Shown one piece after another: positions 1-7,128 of a DNA stretch of 64,000 nt (its first letter is position 1; every line of letters begins with the position of its first letter). The DNA lies in the NCBI RefSeq assembly GCF_009184895.1, contig NZ_WESE01000006.1, forward strand, positions 124,501 through 188,500. Direction: 5' to 3'. This DNA comes from Nostocoides sp. F2B08 (lineage in GTDB: Bacteria > Actinomycetota > Actinomycetes > Actinomycetales > Dermatophilaceae). Position numbers and translations under genes: made by a program. The notes beneath the pieces are model-generated. The model ran no database searches. It worked only from the letters and a program-made list of their open reading frames with translations, and had not been told where the DNA came from.

Positions 1-522
1 CTCCTCGAGGTCGTGGGCGTGCCGGAGGTGGGGGACAGGCGCGTCGAGCAGCTCTCCGGTGGCCAGCAGCAACGGGTCGCCCTCGCGGTGGCGCTCGCCA
101 ACGGCCCGGAGCTGCTGCTCGCCGACGAGCCCACCGGCGAGCTCGACACCCGTAGCGGTGACGAGGTGTTCGCCGCCATACGGGCGGCCAACGAACGGCT
201 CGGCACGACCGTACTGATCGTCACGCACGACCCGCACGTGAGCGGACAGGTCCAGCGCACCGTCGGCATCCGCGACGGTCGCACCTCCTCGGAGGTCCGC
301 CGGCGCACGGCCGTCGACGAGCACGGCGCCGAGGAGGTCATCGCCGAGGAGTATGCGGTGCTCGACCGGGCCGGGCGCCTCCAGCTCCCCGCGGAGTTCA
401 CCAGCGCATTGCATCTGCGCGACCTCGTCCGGCTCGACCTCGAGTCCGACCACATCGGGGTGTGGCCGGCGCAGGCGGGCGAGGAGCCCCGGCCCGAGGA
501 CGAGGGGAGGGACCCGCAGTGA
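1..522 (+). CDS. ABC transporter ATP-binding protein, 5' end outside window
   Basis: This is the C-terminal part of an ABC ATPase whose start lies before the window; the open frame runs in from base 1. Visible are the signature LSGGQQQR, Walker B (LLLADEPTGELD) and the H-loop (VTHD), the pattern of LolD/MacB-type export ATPases that work with FtsX/MacB-like permeases at the inner face of the membrane. The Walker A part is missing because of the window edge. After the ATPase core there is an extension of about 50 residues (EYAVLDRAGRLQLPAEF...) that resembles an AbrB/SpoVT swapped-hairpin domain; this is seen on some actinobacterial ABC ATPases. Its stop overlaps the next ATPase start by 4 bp (GTGA, 519-522), so the two are translationally coupled. 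The substrate cannot be inferred. Confidence 0.88.
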   Translation, partial: LLEVVGVPEVGDRRVEQLSGGQQQRVALAVALANGPELLLADEPTGELDTRSGDEVFAAIRAANERLGTTVLIVTHDPHVSGQVQRTVGIRDGRTSSEVRRRTAVDEHGAEEVIAEEYAVLDRAGRLQLPAEFTSALHLRDLVRLDLESDHIGVWPAQAGEEPRPEDEGRDPQ

Positions 523-1211
523 CGAGCGACGCATACCTCGTCGTGCGCGGGGTGAGCCGCACCTACGGCGCCGGAGAGACCGCCGTGCACGCCCTCCGCG
601 ACGTCTCCTTCGAGGTGGCGCGCGGTGAGCTGCTCGCCGTGCGAGGGCGGTCCGGATCGGGCAAGACGACCCTGCTCGGGGTGCTCGGCGGGCTCGACCG
701 GCCGACCTCCGGCTCGATCGTCCTCGACGGGCGGGAGGTCACGACGCTTTCGGCGGAGGAGCTGCTCGCGCTGCGGCGCGACGAGATCGCCTACGTCTTC
801 CAGAGCTTCGGGTTGATCTCCATCCTCACCGCCGCCGAGAACGTCTCGGTGCCGCTGCGGCTGCGGGAGACTCCGGTGTCCGAGCGGGAAGAGCGGGTCG
901 CCGAGGCCCTCGAGCACGTCGGCCTGACCGGGCACAGCCGGCAGCGCCCGGACGAGCTCTCCGGCGGCCAGCAGCAACGGGTGGCGCTGGCCCGGGCGCT
1001 GGTCGCACGGCCCAGCCTGCTGCTCGCCGACGAGCCGACCGGACAGCTGGACAGCGAGACCGGACGGGGGATCATGGAGCTCATCTCGCGGCTCGTGCAC
1101 GAGGAGGGTATGACGGCGGTCGTCACCACGCACGACCCGGCGCTGCTGGCGCTGGCCGACCGCGTGCTCGAGCTCGTGGACGGACGCCTCGTCAGCGCGA
1201 ACCCGCGCTGA
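519..1211 (+). CDS. ABC transporter ATP-binding protein (LolD/MacB type)
   Basis: A complete 230-residue ABC ATPase: Walker A GRSGSGKT at residues 43-50, Q-loop, signature LSGGQQQR, Walker B LLLADEPTGQLD and H-loop TTHD. Length and motifs fit the lipoprotein/drug-export ATPases that pair with FtsX-like permeases. The GTG start at 519 is preferred over an upstream ATG at 462 because it follows a purine-rich site (GAGGGGAGGG, 501-510) and overlaps the preceding stop by 4 bp. Two consecutive ATPases suggest a heteromeric exporter, with the permease genes probably just upstream of the window. The 3' end overlaps the convergent LLM gene by 20 bp. Confidence 0.9.
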   Translation: MTSDAYLVVRGVSRTYGAGETAVHALRDVSFEVARGELLAVRGRSGSGKTTLLGVLGGLDRPTSGSIVLDGREVTTLSAEELLALRRDEIAYVFQSFGLISILTAAENVSVPLRLRETPVSEREERVAEALEHVGLTGHSRQRPDELSGGQQQRVALARALVARPSLLLADEPTGQLDSETGRGIMELISRLVHEEGMTAVVTTHDPALLALADRVLELVDGRLVSANPR

Positions 1212-1977
1212 TCGCCTCGCTCAGGTGGCGCTCCCAGCCATTCACGGCGGGCCAGGTGGAGCGGACCAGCCAGGTGGCCCCGGCGTCGGCGTACTCCTGC
1301 GCCGGGACGCCCTCGCCCCAGTGCACGACCACGTCCCAGCCGTCGCGGCCGGGCCGGCCGTCGGAGGCGAGGTAGGCCGACAGCTCCTCCGGCGTGCAGT
1401 CCGCCGTCGCGCCGATGGGGACGACGCCGTCCCAGCGCCGGGCCCGGGCGAGCGGACGACGGTTGGGGACGACCCCGGCGACCCAGATCGGGGGTCGCGG
1501 GCGCTGCACCGGCCGGGGCCGGAAGTCCGCCTCGACGTCGTAGTGTCTGCCGTGGTGGGAGACCGGGCCGCGCAGGAGCGCGTCGATCACGTCGAGGGAC
1601 TCGTCGAGCATCGACGCACGGGCCCGGGGGTCGGCCTCCTCGCCGAGGTCGGCGAAGTCCAGGTCGGGCGGCTCGCCGAGGCCGACGGCGAGGACCGCCC
1701 GTCCGCCGCTCAGGTGGTCGAGGGTGACGAGCTGCTTGGCGACGCTGTGCGGGCGGCGTCGCGAGAGCGGCGTGACCATCGTTCCGAGCAGCACCCGCTC
1801 GGTGCGGGTGGCCATGGCGCCGAGGACCACCCATGGGTCGAGCGGCGCGACCCGGCCGTCCCACTGCACGTGGTCCCAGACGAACACGCCGTCCCAGCCG
1901 GCCTCTTCGGCTCGCTGCACCCAGTCGAGGACGGTCTCCGTGTCGGTGAACGGAGGGACGCTGATGCCGAACCTCAT
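1192..1977 (-). CDS. LLM-class (luciferase-like) oxidoreductase, probably F420-dependent
   Basis: 261 residues with the luciferase-like monooxygenase barrel. It starts MRFGISVPPF, followed by VQRAEEAGWDGVFVWDH, a typical strand-helix of F420-dependent actinobacterial LLM enzymes, and then the RTERVLLGTMVTPL and LSGGRAVLAVGLG segments. The cofactor could be F420H2 or FMN; the family context in actinobacteria favours F420, but that is inference. Its start codon overlaps the stop of the upstream inositol-phosphatase-like gene by 4 bp (ATGA, 1974-1977), so the two form an operon. The substrate is unknown. The 3' end overlaps the convergent ABC gene by 20 bp. Confidence 0.85.
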   Translation of the reverse strand: MRFGISVPPFTDTETVLDWVQRAEEAGWDGVFVWDHVQWDGRVAPLDPWVVLGAMATRTERVLLGTMVTPLSRRRPHSVAKQLVTLDHLSGGRAVLAVGLGEPPDLDFADLGEEADPRARASMLDESLDVIDALLRGPVSHHGRHYDVEADFRPRPVQRPRPPIWVAGVVPNRRPLARARRWDGVVPIGATADCTPEELSAYLASDGRPGRDGWDVVVHWGEGVPAQEYADAGATWLVRSTWPAVNGWERHLSEAISAGSR

Positions 1978-2792
1978 GGGACCAGCCCGCTGTCGAGGAC
2001 GAGGGCGCTGACGGCTTCGTAGGTCGTCGGGTCGGCGGCCGCGACGATGCCCGGGCGCAGCGACCGGGGGTCGTAGTCGGCGCCGTCCGGGTACCCGACC
2101 CGTCCGCCCGCTTCCGCCACGATGAGCGATCCGGGAGCGTGGTCCCAGGGGAAGGACTTCTTGTAGACGAGGAAATCCGTGCGGCCCTCGACGAGTCGGG
2201 GGTAGTCGACGCCGCAGCAGAACCAGGAGGGTCGCACGCGACCTCCCAGGTGTCGGCGCAGCGACTTCATGCTGGATGCGCCGGAGGCCTGGGTCCCGGA
2301 CGGCACGGGTCGGCGATGGTGCCGTTCACCGTTGCGCAGCGTGCCCGCGCCGCGCTCGGCCGTCCAGGCCACGCCGTGCTCCGGCTGCCAGATCCAGGCC
2401 CGGGAGGTGCGCCCGCCCACGATCTCGGCGACCATGACCGCATGGTCGGCCGAGCCGTGGACGAAGTTGCGGGTGCCGTCGACCGGGTCGACGGTGAAGG
2501 CATGCTCGGCGGCGGCGTAGTCCGCGAGGATCGAGTGGTCGGCCTCGTAGGCCTCCTCGCCGAGCACGACCGCCTCGGGGTATGCGGTGCGCAGCGCGTC
2601 CGTGATCGCCACCTCCGCCTCGTGGTCGGCGATGGTGACGAGGCTGCCCGGCGCCTTCTCGGACACGTGGTGCTCGGCGAGCGCCCGGAACCGTGGCGTG
2701 ATGATCTCCGCCGCGACGTCCTGCAGGAGGGTGAGCACCTGCTCGGACGACAGTCCATCGTTCGACAGCCCATCCCTCGACAGTCCGCTCAT
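1974..2792 (-). CDS. Inositol monophosphatase family protein
   Basis: 272 residues of the Mg2+-dependent, Li+-sensitive phosphatase fold. Motifs in order: VLGEEAYEAD (first metal-binding Glu), DPVDGTRNF (the DPxDGTxNF metal site) and FPWDHAPGSLIVAEAGG (WDxAxG motif). These hydrolyse phosphomonoesters such as inositol phosphate, histidinol phosphate or 3'-phosphoadenosine phosphate; which one cannot be told from sequence alone. An ATG at 2792 is chosen, because the frame continues upstream only into low-information sequence antisense to the HNH gene. The N-terminus has a short repeat (SRDGLSNDGLSSE). It is coupled to the LLM oxidoreductase by a 4-bp overlap. Confidence 0.85.
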   Translation of the reverse strand: MSGLSRDGLSNDGLSSEQVLTLLQDVAAEIITPRFRALAEHHVSEKAPGSLVTIADHEAEVAITDALRTAYPEAVVLGEEAYEADHSILADYAAAEHAFTVDPVDGTRNFVHGSADHAVMVAEIVGGRTSRAWIWQPEHGVAWTAERGAGTLRNGERHHRRPVPSGTQASGASSMKSLRRHLGGRVRPSWFCCGVDYPRLVEGRTDFLVYKKSFPWDHAPGSLIVAEAGGRVGYPDGADYDPRSLRPGIVAAADPTTYEAVSALVLDSGLVP

Positions 2793-2872
2793 GGTCTCCA
2801 CCCTATGGGTCGCCGTGTGGACTCCGTCGCGGGTCGGAGTCGGCTCAGTGGCGTCGGGTGAGGCGCGTCGGC

Positions 2873-4297
2873 TCAGGCTGCGACGGCAAGACGCAGCGCG
2901 CGTTCGGCGACGGACTCGTTGGGTGCCACGTCGGGGCTGAGGTCGAGCTCCTCGACGTCCGGCGGCGCTCGCCACCCCCAGCCGAGCAGTGGTGGGGCGA
3001 CAGAGACTGCCTCCTGTCCGGCAGGCGTCCTGACGTCCACGACGTGGGTGCCGTCTCGGGGGCGGACATGTGCCGCAAATCCTGGCGCCTCCTTCACGAG
3101 GTTGCAGCGCTGGCAAAGCCCCATGCCGTTGCGGTAGGTGGTCGGTCCGCCTCGTGCGTGCGGATGGACATGGTCGGTCTGGGCGATGGGTGAGTCGCAG
3201 AAGGGAGTGCGGCACTGTTGGTCGCGCAGCGCGATCATCGTCCGCAGCCCCGCGGGGAAGGACCGAGCCTGGGAGTCCATGGCGACCAGGTCACGACCGT
3301 CGGGCGAGGTGAACAGCCGGCGGTAGAAGGCGTCCACCTCGGGATCGGAGAGCAGCTCGCGGGCGAACCCCGCGGGGACCGGTCCGAGTCCTGGCACCAG
3401 TGCCGGCTCATCGTCGGAGCGGGACTGCTCGCCCCAGCCCAGCAGCGACCGGTCGGTCATGACGATGTTCACAGTGACCGGCTGGGCCGCCGTCGGCGCG
3501 CGGCCCGTCAGCCGTTCGAGCGCGGTGTCGCTCATGATGGCGCCGAGGCTCCGCTCCCGGCCGTCGCGACCGGACCTCGACTCGTCGTCGACGGAGCCGG
3601 CCACCACCGCGAGCGCGTGCGCCTTCAGGGATGCGTGGGCACCGGCCACCTCGGTCATCGGCGCGAGGATGCTCAGGTAGGCCATGCCGTCACCGACCGG
3701 GCGCATGCTCACCCGCCGCGACATTCGCGCCTGCTCCATCCGACGGCGGACAGCCTCGGCGTCGATGTCGGCGAGGATCCGCCGGGCCGCGGCTCGGGCG
3801 CCACGACTGGACAGGCCAGGAAGATCCGGGCCGATCCGCTCGTCCAGCTCATGGCGCCGGGCCGGGTCGAGATGGGCCGCCTCCCTCGCGATGAGCATCG
3901 CCGTCCACTCACTGATGTCGCCGCGCTCGAGAGCCGCCATGGTTCGCGGCAGATGCACGGTGAGCATGACCGCGAGGCGGACGTGCTCATCACCCTGGGA
4001 TGGGGACTCGTGCCGGGCGAGGGCGACCTGGGAGCCGTACGGCCGGAAGTCCGTAGGCTCGCTGGGCACGGGGTGGATCGGCAGACCCCGCTCAGTGGCG
4101 ATCGCCGCCGTCAGCCGGGCCTGGGCCGCAGCCGCGGCACCCTTGAGCCGCTCCAGCTCCTCCACCGCGGCCAACCGCTGCGTGTCGCTGAGGGTCGACG
4201 GGTCGACCGCCACGAGCCGCGGTCGCATGCCTGCCGGCACCGAGGTCCACTCGGGTGAGTGGTCACCGGTGCCGGGGAGAGGAGGCGACTGCTGCAT
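2873..4297 (-). CDS. DUF222 domain protein with C-terminal HNH endonuclease
   Basis: About 474 residues. The N-terminal two thirds is the helical DUF222 region (13E12-repeat family); near the C-terminus there is an HNH nuclease motif with zinc-binding cysteines (CRTPFCD, then QTDHVHPHARGG, then GLCQRCN). These genes are multicopy in actinobacteria and are thought to be mobile or DNA-damage-linked nucleases, but the function is not established. An ATG at 4297 is used; a GTG at 4303 is possible. Unlike the second copy at 57701-59059, no LexA box is visible upstream. An 11-bp tandem repeat lies just upstream. Confidence 0.85.
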   Translation of the reverse strand: MQQSPPLPGTGDHSPEWTSVPAGMRPRLVAVDPSTLSDTQRLAAVEELERLKGAAAAAQARLTAAIATERGLPIHPVPSEPTDFRPYGSQVALARHESPSQGDEHVRLAVMLTVHLPRTMAALERGDISEWTAMLIAREAAHLDPARRHELDERIGPDLPGLSSRGARAAARRILADIDAEAVRRRMEQARMSRRVSMRPVGDGMAYLSILAPMTEVAGAHASLKAHALAVVAGSVDDESRSGRDGRERSLGAIMSDTALERLTGRAPTAAQPVTVNIVMTDRSLLGWGEQSRSDDEPALVPGLGPVPAGFARELLSDPEVDAFYRRLFTSPDGRDLVAMDSQARSFPAGLRTMIALRDQQCRTPFCDSPIAQTDHVHPHARGGPTTYRNGMGLCQRCNLVKEAPGFAAHVRPRDGTHVVDVRTPAGQEAVSVAPPLLGWGWRAPPDVEELDLSPDVAPNESVAERALRLAVAA

Positions 4298-4330
4298 ACC
4301 CACAACCCAAGCAGAGCCCTCCGACAGTGC

Positions 4331-4374
4331 TTGGCCGGTGCCTGGCCGGTGCCTGGCCGGTGCCTGGCCGGTCG
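4331..4374. repeat. 11-bp tandem repeat, four copies
   Basis: Four head-to-tail copies of about (C/T)TGGCCGGTGC lie between the start of the DUF222-HNH gene and the end of the TetR gene. The unit is close to one helical turn. The last copy has diverged. It could be slippage-prone spacer DNA or a binding-site array; nothing else is seen in this gap. Confidence 0.85.
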
Positions 4375-4383
4375 CCTATTTCC

Positions 4384-5061
4384 TCAGTCGAGGACGATCT
4401 CCACCGCGGTATCGAGCACGCTCTCGAATAAGACCTCCGGTTCGCTGAACGCGTCCGACCCGAACCCCTCGAACAGCTCGGTCGACACCGCGCCGAGCAC
4501 GAGCATCCATGCTGTGAGACCCCGGCGGAGGATCGCGCCGCCGATCCCGAGGGCGGTGGTCGCGGGGTCGGCGAGCATGCCGGCCAGGGCCCGGTCCGTG
4601 GCGGGCTCTTCGGGCGGGGCGGGCAGGTCGGCCAGCACGGCGAGGAGGAGGTTCGGGACGCGTGTCCCCGCCTCGGTCGTCCGATCGGCCGGCGCGCGGT
4701 AGTCGGGGACCGGGGAGCCGTAGATCAGCGCGTAGCGGTGCGGGTGATCGAGCGCCCACGCGCGCGTGGACCGGCCGATCGTGCGGAACCGGTCGGCGGG
4801 CGCAACTGCGGCCGACCGGTCCAGGGCCGCCTCCACGGAGTCAGCCATCGAGGTGTAGGAGTCGATGATGAGCAGAGTGAGCAGATCGTCGCGGTCGGCG
4901 ACGTAGCGGTACAGCGCCGACGGCGTCATGCCCAGGTCACGCGCGACGGCGCGGAGGGAGAGGGCCGCCGCCCCGGTGTGGGCGAGCTGCTCACCCGCGA
5001 CGCGAAGGATCTCGGCCTCGATCGCGGCGCGGTTGCGGGCCCGGATTCCGTCGACGCTCAT
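4384..5061 (-). CDS. TetR family transcriptional regulator
   Basis: 225 residues. The N-terminal helix-turn-helix (SLRAVARDLGMTPSALYRYV) is clearly TetR; the C-terminal ligand-binding domain is actinobacterial TetR-C-like. An ATG at 5061 is chosen over one at 5094, because it opens directly before the first TetR helix (MSVDGIRARNRAAI). It is divergent from the NAD-dependent epimerase gene, and the 142-bp gap carries paired near-palindromes overlapping a likely promoter (5134-5167). This is the classic arrangement of a TetR that represses itself and its neighbour; the inducer is unknown. Confidence 0.88.
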   Translation of the reverse strand: MSVDGIRARNRAAIEAEILRVAGEQLAHTGAAALSLRAVARDLGMTPSALYRYVADRDDLLTLLIIDSYTSMADSVEAALDRSAAVAPADRFRTIGRSTRAWALDHPHRYALIYGSPVPDYRAPADRTTEAGTRVPNLLLAVLADLPAPPEEPATDRALAGMLADPATTALGIGGAILRRGLTAWMLVLGAVSTELFEGFGSDAFSEPEVLFESVLDTAVEIVLD

Positions 5062-5133
5062 GGGTCCACTCTGCCACATCCGAGAACGCTGCACTCTGAT
5101 GTGAACGGTGCTCTTGCATTTCTTCGCACCTCA

Positions 5134-5167
5134 GTGAATACTGTTCGCCATAGAGAACACTGTTCAC
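5134..5167. promoter_or_regulatory. Tandem TetR-type operators overlapping the epimerase promoter
   Basis: Two 11-bp palindromic elements, GAATACTGTTC (5136-5146, one mismatch) and GAACACTGTTC (5155-5165, perfect about its central base), lie 19 bp apart and together form a larger inverted repeat (TGAATACTGTTC-N8-GAACACTGTTCA, 10 of 12 pairs). A promoter TTGCAT (5114-5119)-17-AATACT (5137-5142) reading towards the epimerase places its -10 inside the left element. A weaker half match (GAACGGTGCTC) lies at about 5103-5113. These are probably the sites of the divergent TetR repressor. Confidence 0.7.
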
Positions 5168-5203
5168 GCTTTGAGTGTGCACCCAGCAGAGGAGAGCCCC
5201 ACC

Positions 5204-6181
5204 ATGGGAAGGTTCGTCATCATCGGAGCCGGCGGCGTCGGCCGTGCGGCCGCCGCCGCCCTGGCCGAGGCCGGCCACGACGTCACCGTCGTCAGCCGCA
5301 GCGGCACCGATCCGGGCATCGCCGGAGTCACGGCCGACGCCGCCGACGCGGCAGACGGCAAGGCCGTCACTCGCATCGCGATCGGAGCGAAGGCCATCAT
5401 CAACGCGGCGAACCCGCGGCAGTACCACACGTGGGAGCGCGACTGGCCGCCGGTCGCCACCGCCCTGCTCGCGGCCGCCGAGGCCTCGGGGGCCGGCCTG
5501 GTCACCGTGTCCAACCTGTACGCCTACGGCCGCGTCGACGCCCCGATGACCGAGTCCACGGCAGTCCGTCCGGCGGGGCGCAAGGGCGAGATCCGCGCAC
5601 GGATGTGGGCCGACGCGCTCGCCGCGCACGAGGCCGGCCGGGTCCGGGCGTGCGAGCTGCGGGCGTCGGACTACGTCGGCCCGGGTGTGAGCAGGAGGGT
5701 CAGCCTTCTGGGCGACTACGTGGTCGGCCCGGTCGCCGCGGGCAAGCCGGCCCGGATGCCGATCGGGAGCCTCGACGCGCCGCACTCGTGGTCGTTCGTC
5801 CCGGACGTGGGCCGCTTCGCCGCCCTGCTCGCGACGGACGAGCGGTCCTGGGGACGGGTGTGGCACGTGCCGACGACCGAGCCGCGCTCGGTCCGCCAGG
5901 TCGCGGCCGACGTCGCCGCGACCGTCGGCCGGCCGGCGCCACGGGTGACGACCTACCCGCGCTGGCTCATGCGTCTGGCGCGGCTGTCGCCGACGATCCG
6001 CGAGCTCGACGAGACGCGGCACCAGTTCGAGCGGCCGTTCGTCCTCGACTCCTCGGCCGCGCAGCAGACCTTCGGGTTCGCCCCGACCGCCTGGCCCGAC
6101 GTGCTCGCCCGGACCGTCGAGGCGCTAGGGCAGGTCCTTGAGCCGCAGCATGCCCTCCTGGGCGACGGTCGCGACGAGTGA
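5204..6181 (+). CDS. NAD-dependent epimerase/dehydratase family protein (extended SDR-like)
   Basis: 325 residues. The N-terminal Rossmann motif (FVIIGAGGVGRAAA) binds NAD(P). Next come TVSNLYAYG, where the Tyr sits in the SDR catalytic region, and ASDYVGPGV, as in atypical SDR/NmrA-like epimerases. An ATG at 5204 is preferred, since it follows a GGAGAG ribosome-binding site and gives a start right at the beta strand. It is the probable target of the divergent TetR regulator (operators at 5134-5167). Its last 57 bp overlap the 3' end of the convergent thioesterase gene. The substrate is unknown. Confidence 0.85.
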   Translation: MGRFVIIGAGGVGRAAAAALAEAGHDVTVVSRSGTDPGIAGVTADAADAADGKAVTRIAIGAKAIINAANPRQYHTWERDWPPVATALLAAAEASGAGLVTVSNLYAYGRVDAPMTESTAVRPAGRKGEIRARMWADALAAHEAGRVRACELRASDYVGPGVSRRVSLLGDYVVGPVAAGKPARMPIGSLDAPHSWSFVPDVGRFAALLATDERSWGRVWHVPTTEPRSVRQVAADVAATVGRPAPRVTTYPRWLMRLARLSPTIRELDETRHQFERPFVLDSSAAQQTFGFAPTAWPDVLARTVEALGQVLEPQHALLGDGRDE

Positions 6182-7108
6182 ACCGTCGGCGGTGAACATC
6201 CGGCCGATCGAGAGCCCCCGGCCGCCCTGGGCCGAGGGCGACTGCTGGGCATACAGGATCCAGTCGTCGGCCCGGGCATGGCGGTGGAACCACATCGCGT
6301 GGTCGAGGCTCGCCGCCCGCAGGCCGGAGTGGGACCAGGCCCGCCCGTGCCGCCGCAGGACCGACTCGAGCAGGGAGTAGTCGGAGGCGTACGCGAGGAC
6401 CGCGTCGTGGACGAGCGGGTCGTCGGGGAGCTCGCCGATGGCCCGCATCCACACGTGGTTCTGCGCGACCCGCTCATGCCCGGGCATGACGAACAGGTTG
6501 CCCTCGACGTGCCGCAGCTCGATCGGCCGCGACCAGGCGATGTGGCGGGCGCGCGGGTCGTCGAGGTCGCCGTAGATGTCGCTGAGCGAGGGCACCTCGA
6601 GGGGGCCGGGGACCTCGGGCATCTCGTCCTGGTGGTCCATCCCGCCCGCCGGGTCCTGGAAGGAGGCGCTCATCGACAGGATCGGTGCGCCGTTCTGGAT
6701 CGCGTGCACCCGTCGGGTGGAGAAGGACCGTCCGTCGCGCATTCGCTCGACGCTGAAGGTGATCGGCTGGGTGTCGTCCCCCGGACGCATGAAGTACGCG
6801 TGGATCGAATGCAGGCGACGCTCGGTGCCGCCGTTGGACTCGGTGATCGTCCGACCGCACGCCATCACGCCCTGCGCGAGGACCTGACCTCCGAAGACCC
6901 GGCCGTGCGGCATCTTCTGGCTCTTGCCGCGGAACAGCGTGATGTCCTCGGCGAAGGTCTCGGGCACCTGGATCGAGCCGGACAGCTCGGTGGGCTGCAC
7001 GCTGACCTTGGCCGAGCCGAGCTGCTCGAGGTCGAGAGTGGCGAGCAGGTCCTCCAGCGGCCCGGGTGCGGGGCTGTCGGGGAAGGCGTCGTCGGGGGAG
7101 CGGGTCAC
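6125..7108 (-). CDS. tesB: Acyl-CoA thioesterase II (TesB family)
   Basis: 327 residues forming a double hotdog fold. The N-terminal half has the conserved GRVFGGQVLAQ motif and the C-terminal half the ASDYSLLES and DHAMWFHR motifs of TesB enzymes. These hydrolyse medium- and long-chain acyl-CoA to free acid and CoA in the cytoplasm. Length and motif order are normal for the family. The 3' end overlaps the convergent epimerase by 57 bp, so transcription from both sides would give antisense 3' ends. The gene downstream on its own strand is TetR; upstream is recQ, 20 bp away. Confidence 0.92.
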   Translation of the reverse strand: MTRSPDDAFPDSPAPGPLEDLLATLDLEQLGSAKVSVQPTELSGSIQVPETFAEDITLFRGKSQKMPHGRVFGGQVLAQGVMACGRTITESNGGTERRLHSIHAYFMRPGDDTQPITFSVERMRDGRSFSTRRVHAIQNGAPILSMSASFQDPAGGMDHQDEMPEVPGPLEVPSLSDIYGDLDDPRARHIAWSRPIELRHVEGNLFVMPGHERVAQNHVWMRAIGELPDDPLVHDAVLAYASDYSLLESVLRRHGRAWSHSGLRAASLDHAMWFHRHARADDWILYAQQSPSAQGGRGLSIGRMFTADGSLVATVAQEGMLRLKDLP

Positions 7109-7128
7109 CGGTCCAGCCTAGCCAGCCC

